A stretch of 64,000 bases of DNA from Crotophaga sulcirostris (lineage: Eukaryota > Chordata > Aves > Cuculiformes > Crotophagidae): assembly GCA_013397455.1 (NCBI GenBank), contig VYZB01000057.1:2236862-2300861 (forward strand). The letters are read 5' to 3'. The notes under the pieces were generated by a model. That model searched no databases. It was not told the DNA's origin and saw nothing but the letters and a program-made list of their open reading frames with translations. Made by a program: the position numbers and the translations under genes. Numbering within the stretch: the stretch's first letter is position 1; each line of letters starts with the position of its first letter. Shown here piece after piece: positions 1-12,100 of this stretch.

Positions 1-142
1 CCTCCTTCGGCGGCTGCAAGGAGCGGGTGTGCAGCCTGCGGGCAGGAGCTGGCGGGGATGGGGAGGCAGGCAGGGAAGGCAGAGGGCGAAATAGGGGTTC
101 TTGGGCAAGGCAGAGAGAAACAGAGTGGTTTGAAGGGAAATC

Positions 143-345
143 ATAGAATCGCTTGAGTGGAAAAGACCTTTGACATCGAGTCCAACCATAGCAGTCCACT
201 ACTAAACCATGTCCCTCAGCACTCAATCTGCCCGTCTTTTAAACACCTCCAGGGATGGTGACTCAGCCACCTCCCTGGGCAGCTGTGCAGGTGCCTGACA
301 ACCCTTTCGGTGAAGAAATTTTTCCTAATGTCTAATCTAAGATTA
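143..345 (-). mobile_element. CR1 LINE, 3'-end fragment
   Basis: Read on the minus strand, this is the 3' end of a chicken-repeat-1 (CR1) retrotransposon. It has the block 'caccgaaagggttgtcaggcac', the 'ctgcccagggaggtggctga' block and the closing 'ggttggactcgatg...cgattctatgatt' motif. CR1 copies are normally truncated at the 5' end and keep the 3' end, as here. It lies head to head with the plus-strand CR1 piece that follows. The inner boundary near 345 is approximate. Confidence 0.88.
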
Positions 346-414
346 GGGAGGAACCTAAGGTTTGCCTGGGAAGAGCAAAAGCAGCAAGGCTACCATTCCC
401 CTCCCAAACATGGA

Positions 415-838
415 GGAGGACCCATTGTCCCTCAGGTCCCGACTGACCAGCAGTGTGTCCTGGCAGCCAAGAGGGCCAACATGTCCTGGGTTGCACCAGG
501 CATGGCACTGCTGGCCGGTCAAGGGAGGTGATTTTCCTGCTCTACTCTGCACTGGTGCGAACCTGCTTTGAGGACTGTATGCAGTTTTGGGTGCCACAGT
601 ATAAGAAGGATATAAAGCCACTGGAGAGTGTCCAGAGGAAGCCACAAAGCTGGTGAAGGGTCTAGAGGGGAAGTCGTGTGAGAAGCAGCTGATGTCACTT
701 GGCCTGTTCAGCCTGAAGGAGACTGAGAGGGGACCTCATCGCAGTTTACTGCTTCCTCACAAGGGAAGGAGAAGGAGCAGGTGCTGATCTCTTCTCTCTG
801 GTGACCAATGATAGAACTCAAGGGGATGGCAGGAAGCT
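415..838 (+). mobile_element. CR1 LINE internal fragment (end of Pol), 3' end missing
   Basis: Plus-strand CR1 piece covering the last part of the reverse-transcriptase ORF. The translated blocks QQCVLAAKRAN and [11 protein letters not shown] are typical of CR1 Pol. It continues into the segment that normally follows (dense in 'cctcatcgcagtttactgc' and 'gatagaactcaaggggatgg') and stops near 838. The last 240 bases or so that CR1 copies usually keep are absent. It is closely similar to the copy at 7850-8628 and shares with it a frame-breaking change that ends the Pol reading frame at ..RKPQSW-stop (656). It is not a functional gene. Confidence 0.88.
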
Positions 839-3800
839 GCACCCACGATTTGTTGTTCTTCTGCTGTCAACAAATAACAGTGAGAAACCATCAAGTCCCT
901 GTACTACTCCTCTGTGTAAAAGTTGGCAGTTTGCCGTTGGCAGACGTTAATCTCCAGCTCAAATGGCAAAAGGGCATGTTGTGGAGTTACAGCATTCGTT
1001 AAGCCTGCTAATGACCATGCAGTAACACACATGAATTCAGATGATAGGATGAGTGTCCTCTCTTTGCTTTTAATACAACCTGCAGGATTGTGCTGCAGGA
1101 CTCGTTTTTAATTTATCCTCCTTCTGCATATATTCATCATGTTGCAGGTTTCAATGGCATGATCGTGTGTTTTTTTCCACAGGTTGCCTCGCTTCCTCAG
1201 AGCGTGAGGTGGATGATGCACTGGGCATGAGGTGTAGCTGAGTGCTGAAGGGGGATGTTATCTGGTTGTCTCCTGTTTCAGTTTTGCAGAAACTGGAACA
1301 CGTATAGTGAGTAGCATAAGGGAGGTCCAAGGGAGATGAGATGGTTTCAAGAGCAAGGTAGTTAAAGGCCCCTTAGCAGAACTGCAGTCTGTCTTTACCT
1401 GCACAAGAGAGCCCAGCCCAAGTGTAGCCCTTCTCCCACTCCGAGCTGGACAGGGGCTGCAGTGTTCTTTTCTTTCCTCTGAAAGCAGCCTGTGAGCTGA
1501 GTGCTGGGCAGCCTCAGCCAGCTGTGCAGGTGGAGGGAGGCAGCCTGCGTTCCCCAGGGAAAGACAGGCTCCAGATACATTATTGATTTGCCGGTGGAGA
1601 TTCCTGCTGGAGGGCAGAGTGAGAACAGGGCAGCTGGGCCCTGCCAGAGGCTGGCTTGCCCCAGCAGAGATCAATACGCTCCAGCAGACTGTGGAGCAGG
1701 CACTGGTGAAGACAGAAGTTAGAAGGGCAGAAGTTTCCTTTGTTCTCTTTGTCTTGTGGAAAAAAACAGATGAGGAAATAGTTTAAGGATTCTGGATGTA
1801 GAGAAGGGAATAGCCTCTTTATTTACAGAGTAGCAGAGCCCATTCAGGAGTGACAGTTTTTAAAGACTGTTTTAAGGTTGTCTGTAGCTGAGTAAACAGT
1901 GACTGGTGAGGGTGGGGAATCTAGAGAGTTTAGTGCATGTTTGTTAGGTTACCTTTGGTTTGAAAGAAGGGCAGCTTCAGGGACAAGTTCCCAAGCCAGT
2001 ATTTTGTGGTTTTACAATCACACTTTCAAAAATGTTTTCTCCTTCCTGTTGCTGTGTGGAAGATCCACCAAAATAGCTGTGAAGATTGCCAGCACACCAG
2101 GCACAAGAAAAAAAATATTGCTAATAGCATCTATTTTGCAGTTTGTGTGACTTGCAGCACCAGGAGACAAAATAGATTTGAAAAGCAAGTGCGTTTTCTG
2201 TTGTTTTTAATTTGACAGTGACTCTTTAAGAACATAACATTGCCTCCAGAGTTTATTTTATAGTTCCCAGTAAATAAGAGTTAGACTGCCAGGCGTGGCT
2301 ACTTTGGGATTTTTTTAGTTGTTCCTAAAATCATGGTCTAAAAACTCCTAAAATGCAGATTGTGCTGTTGTATGTTTTTGGAAGGACGTGTTCATTGCCT
2401 CCCCACAGCACTCCCTACTCTGCTTTACTGTTGCACATTTGCTTGTAAGTCTGTATTCGAAGAAATTGTTTTCACGACTTTTCTCTCTTTAATACAAAAA
2501 GCACTTCCCTTTTTTGGGGGAATAACTATGCTAACAAAAATAATGAAGTAAAAAGGAGGTTGAGGAGCAAACGGTGAGGTGAAGCAGGCAGGGCAAGCAA
2601 TCAGAGATCTTGGGATACAACACAAATATTTTTATTAAGTTTCAGGGACATAGATTCATGATGTTGACTTTTCAGGTTTTGATTACTTAGGTCACTAGCA
2701 TGAAGCACTACCACAGATCTCAGCTTCATTAAGTACTTAGCTGTCCTACACCTTTCCTGTGGTCCTATGTAGAAACTGCTAGGAAGATCTCAGGCCGGTC
2801 GAGTGTGTAGGGTGCATGGATCAGCTTGCTTCGTTTCTTTATTGGATGTTTAGTGATTTTAAGTAACAAAATGCAGATTTGTTCACATTTCAGCTGTACC
2901 AGATAGAGCTGAGTAGTCTTTGTCAGGAAAACGTGGATTTCCCCTAGGATGTGAAATATGAACTGCAAGGTAAAGGGAGAAAGAAACTGGATAAAACTTG
3001 TAGTTTCTTCTCCTAATAGAAGTCTGTAACCTTTGGCAGTGAGTGTTGTGTCAGCTCGGTGTGTTCACACCTCAGACATTAATGCTAAGCTTGCCAACGC
3101 TTGTGAGAGACCAACATCAGTTTGAAAAAGGAAGATATCAGGACCCCGTCTCCTTCAGCATGCTACTTCAGCTATTCAACCACTGAACTCAGGGATACAG
3201 CAGCTGTAAAACAACAAAATAAATTCCAGCTTCCCTTCCCCTCCCTCCCCAAACACCCTGGATTCTCCCTAAATAATGTCTGTGGTCGCCCATTTAGGCT
3301 TCCACTTACCACAGTAATTTCGTAGGAATGAGTGTGTTCCTTCAGTTCTCAATATGGCTTTGTGATAATAAGAGCAGAAATAGGGAATGGAAAAAAGCCC
3401 AGAGAAAAATAGAGGCCTCACCTGGTACTGCCTTTGTACCAAGTAGCCTGAGTTGAGAATCTGGGAAAAGCCAGGCTGTACTTCACCCCGAGCTGTCACA
3501 TCAGTTAACACTGACAGCAATTACTGACCGTTTCACTGGGTTAAGATCATGTTTAGGGTTGGATGATGTTTGTTCAGGCAAGAAGGTTGTCTGTGTAGTT
3601 AACTCCGAGCAATTGTATTTTGTCTGATTCACAGGTTGCCACATCTGAAGACAGTGAAGTCCAGTTAAGCTTGGAAATAGAACAAGGGGATCCACGTGCA
3701 CCTTAAAACTCCCTTCCTTAGAAACAAGAAAGTGAATGCAAGTCCTCACTTCTAAAGCAGCTTTGCTTTAAAATCCCCGAGGTTTTGCTCCTCTCTCCTC

Positions 3801-5323
3801 CTGTTAGGCTGTCTGAATACCTGGGGAATTTGTCATAGAGAATTTCCCTGGAGTAAGTGTCTTGCTGACTTCAAGATTCATCAAAACAGTGGTCTGATAC
3901 CCCCAAACAGCTGCCTGTAGAAGAGCAGGTGGGTTATGCAGCGGATCAGCCTTTAAAATCAAGTAACAAGCTCACCTGCTACACACTTGTGATAGGTCTT
4001 TATTAACATAGGAATGACACAGGTGTTATGGAAAAGGTTATACACATGCATAAGATCAAGAAGAGCTGTTTCCAGCACAAAGTTGCATGTGTGTGGAATC
4101 AGGATCTGCTAATCCAGACTTGTGCAAATAATGCACTGAATTAATATCCTCCTTTGTTTTATGAATTTCAAATTTCCAAAGGTGCATCTGGGATTTAGGT
4201 ATTCAATTTTCAGTGGTACTAGGGTGCTTAAATGCAATAATTAGAAGTACAGACTTACTGTGGGGGCACAAAAGGAAGAACTAAGTGACTTTGAGACATC
4301 ATCTTTTCACTGAAAGTGGTGCCAGTGTGTGCTCCTGGCTCCCTTGAAGTGACCAGAGTTGTGCACGGTTTCAGTGACAGTGGCATTCTTGAGCAACTCC
4401 AGCCGTTGTGTTTTTGTAAAACAGCTTTCAAAGGTTCTAGGTTTTTCCCTCTCAGTATGGAGGAGGACAAGCCTCTTCTGAAATGTTTGTCAATTCTACT
4501 TTTTATCTTACAGGAGGGGCATCCTGGCTTGACAGTGCTTCTGAAATGAGCTGTCACTGCTTTTGCATCGTTCTTAAGTGGAAGGCTTTCTGTGCTTGGC
4601 ATTGTGTCAAAAGCCTCTGACCTACACAAGCCTACAGCCACATCACTGTGTATTTCCCTTTTTATTTCAGTCTTTCTTTGAAGCTGTGGAATACAGGAAA
4701 ATGGTTACATTTCCCCTAACAATTCTAGAGATCAAATATGAGAACAGTAGAAAATCTCTGTGTAAACTTAAACTAAATCTTAGAGGAAATTCAAGTGGCT
4801 TTTTGTATAGTGTATTTTTAAAGCTAATAACTAGCTAAAAATGCACTTAATTTTTGGAATTTCACATGAAAACCACTTTTAAAAGAAAACATCCCTGTTT
4901 CTCCTTTTTCTCAGTTCCTGGGGTACTTGCCACAGCTTGTATTTTGTGTGTTGAAATTAGTGCATCAGGGCCTGAATTGAAAGGAACAAAGTGATAGAAC
5001 TTGTCCTTCGTTTATCTTTTTTATTTGCTTACTTTTTGCCTTTCAGGCCTGATCTGATACCTCCTGTCCTTTATGGAAATAGCACTCCTTTACATCACAT
5101 GCCCAAGCCACCAGCCCTTTGGAACAGCCCACGTTTTAGACACTCATAACCTCTCCCATCCCACTTTTGAAAGGATGCCAGGCTGAACTTGTCAAACTGT
5201 TTCTGTGGCTTCTTATGACATGTAAGGGGAGTGGCAGGAGGAGAAGATGTGAATACGGTAAATGGATGAACTACAGCACACAGCAGTGTAGCTGACAGGT
5301 ACAGAAGACGGCTAAAGGAGCAC
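839..5323. other. Intergenic sequence, nothing recognised
   Basis: Unique-looking, mildly AT-rich DNA. All open frames here are short (at most 138 codons, 1258-1674 minus), overlap each other on both strands, and show no domain, splice-bounded codon bias or family motif that I recognise. No CR1 or LTR signature is visible between the fragment ending at 838 and the LTR at 5324. Confidence 0.55.
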
Positions 5324-6197
5324 TGTACTGGTTTGGGCTGGTGTAGAGGTGATTTTCATCATAGTAACTAGTGTGGGGCTACGGTTTGGATTTGTCCTGG
5401 AAACAGTGTTGATAACACGGGGATGTTTTGGTTACTGCTGAGCAGTGCTTACACAGAGCCAAGGCCTTTTCTGCTTCTCACCCCACCCCACCAGAAAGTG
5501 TGCTGGGGCTGTACAAGGAGTTGGGAGGGGGCACAGTTGGGACAGCTGACCCCAACTGGCCAAAGGGATATTCCACACCATACAACATCATGCTCAGAAT
5601 ACAAAGCTGGGGGAAGAAGAAGGAAGGAGAGGGTGTTGAGAGAGGGCACAGGTCTGGGGCACAGCTGGCTTCTGAAGGTGGTCAGTGCAGAATGAAGTGA
5701 ATTTTTTACCCTTGTGAGGAGTGTGATTCGCGCTGCTCCTTGGTTCCCCAAAGAGTGGTACCCCTTATGTACCCTATCCTATTGCTATCCCCACAACCCT
5801 GGACTCGTACACATATTAATGTAAATGAGCATTAATTAATTAATTAATATGGGCATGTTTGTACTGTGTTGATGGTTGGACTTGATGGTCTTAGAAGTCT
5901 TTTCCAACCTTAACAATTCTATGATTCCATGATCTTCCTGAGTTAACTGTTAGGTGTGATGGAACCCTGCTTTCCTGGAGATGGCTGAACACCCACCTGC
6001 TGATGGGAAGCAGTGAACAAATTTACTGTTTTGCTTTGCTTGCATGGGCGGCTTTTGCTTTCCCTATTAAACTGTCTTTATCTCAGCCCATGAGTTTTCT
6101 CACTTTTACCCTTCTGATTCTCTCCCCCACTGCACTGGGGGGGAGAAGCAAGTGAGCAGTTGTGCAGTGCTAAGTTGCTGGCTGGGGTTAAACCACA
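5324..6197 (+). mobile_element. Endogenous retrovirus LTR (probably solo), interrupted by an insertion
   Basis: This matches an LTR family I know from many bird genomes. It opens with 'tgtactggtttgggctgg', then 'ggaaacagtgttgataacac', 'gagcagtgcttacacagag' and 'accccaactggccaaaggg'. A TATA-like box has decayed to 'atacaaagctgggg' near 5600. After an interruption (about 5700-5933) it resumes with 'gatggaaccctgctttcctgg', carries an ATTAAA poly(A) signal at 6066-6071, and ends 'gctggggttaaaccaca'. No gag, pol or env sequence lies beside it, so it is probably a solo LTR left by recombination. I see no exact target-site duplication; 'aaggag' on the left and 'aaagag' on the right is the nearest match. 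Short ORFs inside it are not genes. Confidence 0.85.
5860..5933 (+). mobile_element. CR1 3' tail nested inside the LTR
   Basis: A very short CR1 3' end: 'tgatggttggacttgatgg', then 'gtcttttccaacctta' and two octamer-like units, 'attctatg' and 'attccatg'. LTR sequence resumes immediately after it, so this copy sits inside the LTR. The 5' limit is uncertain. The bases from about 5700 to 5860, including an (ATTA)n run at 5836-5849, are neither LTR nor CR1 that I recognise. Confidence 0.75.
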
Positions 6198-7849
6198 AAG
6201 AGTATAGAAAGGCTAAGAGAGGAAAAGTTAGAAGAGCATTTTAAGACACTTTCAGCGAACCATTTGAGTGTCTATTTTACCTTGCTGTTTTGTGACAGTG
6301 CTTTACAGAGTTTACCAGGAAGACCTTTAAAAACTCTTGGCCTCTACCCACTCATTTATGTTGCCATCTAAGCCAAAACTTTCACTGGCTTCCCTTTTTT
6401 TTTTTTTGTTAAACCATGGGGAGATTCTTCCTCTCCCTTCCTTTTTCTCCACACAAGATACTTATTAGCTGCCCACTACTCTCTAGTCCTTTTCCGCCCT
6501 GTGCCAGGGACTGTCTGATCATGTCTCTCAGATAACTTTAAGGCACCTTAGAAAACACTACGTTAAAATTCTTCCAGTTCTGAAGCCTCTCTTGTTAACT
6601 TTCTCTCAACTATACATTAGTAGATCAAAGAAGCAGCAATCATTGCCAGCTTGAGATGAAACATCTCCACTGTATCTAAGCACAGCTCCGTGATAAGCAT
6701 AGACTGTCTTATCTTTTGTCTGTTCTTTTCCTGTGGCTGCTGTCCCTACAAGCCTATTCTTCAATTTCCTACCTCAGCTTGTGCCAAACATAGGATGCAG
6801 CTATTCAGGTATAATGAAATGCACCAAAAGCACTCAGAAGTTTATCTTTACAAAATTGCACAAAGGTATTAATTATTCTCTTATGGATGGCACAAAGAAT
6901 AGAAGTGTTTTCAGGGTAATAATTGTGATCACTTCAACAAACGATATATACCTTGGACTTCTAATGCAAGTCCTCTTAATCTGGAGTGTCACTTGCCATG
7001 TAACAATATACTCTGCCTTCCATGTAGATATACTCCATCAAATTAAATTGTTTTTTATCAGGGGAAGATCAAAGAAGTTAGCATCAGACATCTTTGTCAG
7101 ATTTTAAAGTCTGTTTTTAAAGCAGAAACTAAGTGACATAAACCATCTGCTGGCCTCTCCTCAGAAATAGTTATTTGCTCAGTTTAGAAAGCAGAATTCT
7201 CTGCCTGCTATAACCTGCCAGGGAAAGATTATAATATCGTCAGAAATGGTTTACAGGCATCCTGGCCTTCATTGTGCTGGAACCAAGCTGGTTTAAGCAA
7301 GCGACATTTCCCCTGTGGTTCCAGACACAGCCTTTCTATCTTACAAAGGAAGAGTTTTGATCTGCATTTGTTGCAGTCTGAGCACAAAGAAGTGGTTAGA
7401 AGTGGCTCTGTGGTGATGAACACAACCTGCCAGCCCCCTGGGGTAGCCACAGCACCCTGTTTTCTCAGTGGAACCACATGTGTTCCAACTCTTAGGCAAC
7501 AAGCCCTCAGTCTGTATTGGAGGTTGTTTAAGTGGGGGCCACACCTGGCTTACTTGCCTGTGAATGCACTGTGGGACGAGGCCAGCACGAGTACATTGCA
7601 GTAGGTTGCTCTTTAAATACTCTGTCAGTGTTCAAAGCAAGCCTATGCGGAATCCTAGATCTGTAAGAGGGAAGTATACTTCCTTCTAGGCACGTTATAA
7701 GAGAGAAGACGTCTTCCATCCTATTGCTTGGCTGCACAAGCCCACGTTGGGTTAGAGATTTGTTGTTGTTGTAGTTGACATTCTCTTTAGAAACTATGAT
7801 TTTAAGCTGACCTCAAAGTTGCAGATGTTTTGCTGAATAAGTAAGAAAT
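6198..7849. other. Intergenic sequence, nothing recognised
   Basis: Low-copy-looking sequence with short overlapping ORFs on both strands (the largest is 124 codons, at 6733-7107 plus, without a recognisable domain). A poly(T) run lies near 6397-6408. No exon or repeat could be supported. Confidence 0.5.
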
Positions 7850-8628
7850 TGCATGAACTTTAACAAGGGCAAGTGCTGGGTTCTGCACCTGGGACACGGC
7901 AACCCTGGATAGACGTACAGACAGGGGAGTGAGAGGCTGGAGAGCGGCCCTGCGGAAAGGGACCTGGGGGTTCTGGTCAGCGGCAAGTTGAACATGAGCC
8001 AACAGTGTGCCCTGGCAGCCAAGAGGGCTAACTGTGTCCTGGCGTGGATCAAGCACGGCATTGCCAGCCGGTCGAGGGAGGTGATTGTCCCCCTCTACTC
8101 TGCGCTGGCGAGGCCCCAATTCAAGCACTGTGTGCAGGTTTGGGTGCCACAGTATAAAAAGGACATAGAACTACTGGAGAGTGTCCAGAGGAAGCCACAA
8201 AGTTGGTGAAGGGTTTAGAGGGGAAATCATAGGAGGTCACTTGGGCTGTTCAGCCTGGAGAAGACTGAGGGGAGACCTCATCGCAGTTTACTGCTTCCTC
8301 ACAAGGGAAGGAGGAGCAGTTGCTGATCCTTCTCTCTGGTGACCAGTGATAGAACTCAAGGGGGTGGCAGGAAGATGTGCCAGGGGAGGTTTTGGTTGGA
8401 TACTAGGAAAAGATTCTTCACCCAGAGGGCGGTGGAGCGCTGGAACAGCTCCCCAGGGAAGCAGTCATGGAGCCAAGCCTTAAAATACTCAAGAAGCATT
8501 TGGACAATGTCCTCAGACACACGATGTGAATGTTGGGATTGGCCTATACAGGCACAGGAGTTGGACTCGATGATCCTTGTGGGTCCCTTCCAACACAGGT
8601 CATTATGTGATTCTGTGATACTATGAAA
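7850..8628 (+). mobile_element. CR1 LINE, 5'-truncated copy with 3' end
   Basis: The longest CR1 copy in the window. It begins in the last part of the Pol ORF ('ttaacaagggcaagtgctgg', 'ctgcacctgggacacggcaa'). It goes on through a frame reading [11 protein letters not shown] and [11 protein letters not shown], and the 3' UTR blocks 'gggcggtggagcgctggaac' and 'ggagttggactcgatgatcc'. It ends in 'ttatgtgattctgtgatact'. The Pol frame is broken by the same change as in the 415-838 fragment (..RKPQSW-stop at 8209). Plus orientation, inactive. Confidence 0.93.
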
Positions 8629-8892
8629 TCAGAACTCTTAGTTTCTGATATTTCAACACTATGTTTTTGCTTCAAGTTCAGGATAAAGACTGAAAAATAT
8701 GACCACCGCCACCCAATGAAATATTTAGAAATGTTCTCATGTGGTAAGTTTTCTTTTGTCAGTTTCCAATTCAAAACAGTTCATTTTGGCTTTTTTTCAT
8801 GTGGAGATGTATGCTCACATGTAGTTTTAGTGCCCCTGCTTTACAGGCCTCAGGATCTATATCCCAGTCAACACAGTCTGTGTAATGTTTCA

Positions 8893-9140
8893 GGATGAGA
8901 GGAAATGGCCTCAAGTTGCACCAGGGGAGGTTCAAATTAGACATCAGGAAAAATTTCTTCACCAAAAAGCTTGTCAGGCACTGGAACAGCTGCCCAGGGA
9001 GGTGGTTGAATCCCTGGAGGTGTTTAAAAGATGTGAAGGTGATGTGCTCAAGGATATAGTTTAGTAGTGGACAGGTACAGTTGGACTCAATGACCTCAAA
9101 AGTCTTCTGTAACCCAGTGATTCTATGATTCTGTGTTCCA
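8893..9140 (+). mobile_element. CR1 LINE, 3'-end fragment
   Basis: Plus-strand CR1 3' UTR: 'gatgagaggaaatggcctca', then 'aaatttcttcaccaaaaag', 'ctgcccagggaggtggttga' and 'agttggactcaatgacctc', closing with 'gtgattctatgattctgtg'. It is separated from the previous CR1 by about 260 bases of unrelated sequence and differs enough from it to be an independent insertion. Confidence 0.92.
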
Positions 9141-12100
9141 TTCCAGCCAGAGAATAGAGTGAGTTTAAGGAAAAAAAGCATCTTGACAAGAAGAACCATC
9201 CCACAGAGGAAAAAAGGATTAAGTATCTCAGATTACATCTCCCAGAAGGGTCATGGGGCTCAGGCACAAACAGGTTACAACCAAACTGATCCAGTTTATT
9301 TCCAATGTGTTCCAGCAAGCCATGTTTGAATGAAGATGATTGATTAAATAATCCATTTTTCTAGGAAGAAAATTATTAACTTCTTCATAGTCACTTTGCC
9401 CTATAAAAAATGTCTGGTGCAAAGTTTAGAGCAACCATAAAACTTAATATATGTGACAATCATCCTCTTATTTATGGACCTTAATGCAAACTAAGGACAC
9501 CCAAACTCAGCTCTTCAAAGTTTTGGTCAGGAAAGAAAGTGTTCAAATGTTTACTGAACAGGACTACTATAAACTGGATTAATCTTTACCATAGCTTTCC
9601 TAACCAGAAATGTCACTTCCAACTCAATTCTCCCCTGATATTCATCTTCCCCTCCAGTAACCAAGTTCTTGCTATCTGCAGCACAAGCAGAAGAACAGTT
9701 CTGTTGTGAAAGAAGGAAATCAGCACAGCCGCAAGTTCTATGTCAGCTCAGAATAAAATTGAAGGCTCAGAAGAAGGTCTGAGGTTGAAGGACACCATTC
9801 AGAAGTTCCAAGAAGCCAGTTTAGTTTGAAATAGACAAAAAGGCAGGGAAGTGTTACTCTGAAATTGATGGAGAAGTCCTCAATACTGCAGCTTTCACAA
9901 TATAAAACTGTATTTTCATCTTCTGTCATAAGTCATTAGGAACTTTCAGGATAACCTCACTGCTGACTATACCTCAGTCGGAGGTACCTCTTGCCTCATT
10001 TTACTTTATCTGTGCCTAAAGACAGCTGCAATGAATTTACCGGCAACACCTGCAGTTACGGCCCCTGCAATGAGAATGCAGTAATTCTTTCCATCTGGAC
10101 GAAGAGCTGTGGTAACCAAGTGTTTCCTCTGAAGTCCATGTGCATCCTTCTCCTCCTTAGCCTTCATGTCTGTGCTCTGACACAGTGTTTGAAACCAGGA
10201 GGTGAACAATACACACTGCAGAGTCTCCTTTCTGAATTGTGGAATTGCAGTTGTCAGAGCAATCTCCCCTTCCCCTAGAAGTGACCTGGAGTAACAGGGA
10301 AGACTCATGGTCCTGTGCTATGGCCAGCCTCCACTTTGGGTCATTACACCCTGATTGTCTATACCCCTTTTAGAGATTTAACTAAACACAGTGCACTACT
10401 CACTTCCCACCAGAACTTGCCATGTAGTTTGCTGGGTGGTTAAGATACAGGTCACCGATTAGATGGTGGATAGCTTTTGCGTAGCTGAAATGTTCTGAAG
10501 GCCTTATAGATGAAATACAAGCTGTGGGCACCTGAGAGAAAAGAGCATCTGAACAGTCTCAGCACAACCTTGAGTCTCTAGGCTATGAAAGAGGAAAAGC
10601 CTTTACACATCCTGCTGAAACTCAATTCCTGATGAAATGCGCGCCACACAGACTCAAGATCACATCTTAAGATCAGAACGGAAAACGTCAAAACCTGAGG
10701 CAGACATCAATATCTAGAGGTTCACTTCTCTCCCCTTATGATGGGGGAACTGGAGTCCAGCTTGCCATAGAAGACCAGGCCACTAAGGGATTTTCCTGCA
10801 CACTGCAGCCCTGGGCTCCTGGCAAGCAGGAAGTCACCTGTGCCGTTCTGACATCTCAGGAAATCTGGAGCTGCCAGAATAGCCTGAGAGAGCCCTTTTG
10901 CTTTGTACTGTTAACACAGGAAAAGCTGAACAGAGAACCCCAGAGCACACAACTCACAGGAGCGACATCAGAAGTTACCTCTTGTGTATCTGTCTCCCCT
11001 CTGTGAATGTCAGACACATCACCACACCAGTCAATGCACATTGGCACATGCATTTCATCAGTGCTCTACATATTCTAGCTCCAGCCTCACAACTCATCCA
11101 CAACTTCATGTTCATGTTGTGAACTCGTAGACTGACCACGTGTTATACCTCTTACTAGCTTGCTAAGGTAATTGCTACCACTATTCATTCAGTAGTGATG
11201 CATACAGAACATTATTTTTCTCCTAATGCCTAGGAAATTAGAACACCACTACCAAAGCAAAAATAAACCGAGTCCATGGCTTTCTTTCTTTCTTCAAGTC
11301 AATCATGAGACACTTGAATCGCCAAGGCAAACAACCTAGTCCCCTCCCAAAACGGAAGCATTTGAAGTCTCTGAGCTGGGCATGCAGTCCTGTGAGTCAG
11401 TTCGTGTCAGCTGTGCCCATCCATGCTCCCAGGAGCACAGCTGCCCTTTGCAGGTCCTAAATTGCCTCCATGGTCTGTTATGTGTCCTCTGCACGTAGTG
11501 CTTCTCCAACACTTGTAGCCATTTGTTGGCTTGCTGATGTTAATGTTGTGTGAACTCTTATCAGATATATATATTACCACAGTTGTTAATGTTTTGGTAA
11601 GGCACAGGCTGGCTTCAGTTCAAAGAAGCACCACAAGAGAAAGTAAGCCCTGAAGGTGCTCATTTCAGTAGCCTGACTAATGCACCTTCCTGAAGATAAG
11701 GTTGAAAAAGACAACGCGATGAGTGGGTGTTGATACCCACAGCTGAGAAAGGTGTTTTAGCACAGGGCTTTTCAGTTCTGCATAGCAAGATCCACTTTCT
11801 TGCTATTAATGTTAGAACCTCCAACAGTTTGTGAAGTGAAGGATATTTATGAGTTAGAGGGAAAAGTAATTAATCACCAGGACAGAGCACAGGGGGCATC
11901 AATAAACTCACCATTGTTTAAGATTTTAAAAAGAGAAAAAGAAAGCTGTGCTGCATCATCAGAGACATGCCAGCGTGCCGAGGAGAGCAGGGCATGGGGA
12001 AGGATATGAGGTAGCAAGATCGTGAGGTCTCTCTTTTAACTCAATAATGTATGCAAATCCTTTGTGTTTCTGCAGTATAGTCTGGGAAGGTGACAGTGGG

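Noticed and set aside
1258..1786. Cluster of overlapping ORFs (61-138 codons) on both strands.
   Set aside because: There is no recognisable domain, the frames are complementary, and no splice pattern is visible.
5423..5751. Three overlapping ORFs of 90-100 codons.
   Set aside because: They lie in the LTR. LTRs of this type are non-coding, and the frames run across LTR regulatory sequence.
10006..10308. Minus-strand ORF of 100 codons with a hydrophobic Ala/Gly-rich stretch near its end (YCILIAGAVTAGVAGKF), preceded by basic residues.
   Set aside because: It looks a little like a mitochondrial membrane anchor, but I can match it to no known family, and it has no exon borders, Kozak context or neighbours that support it.
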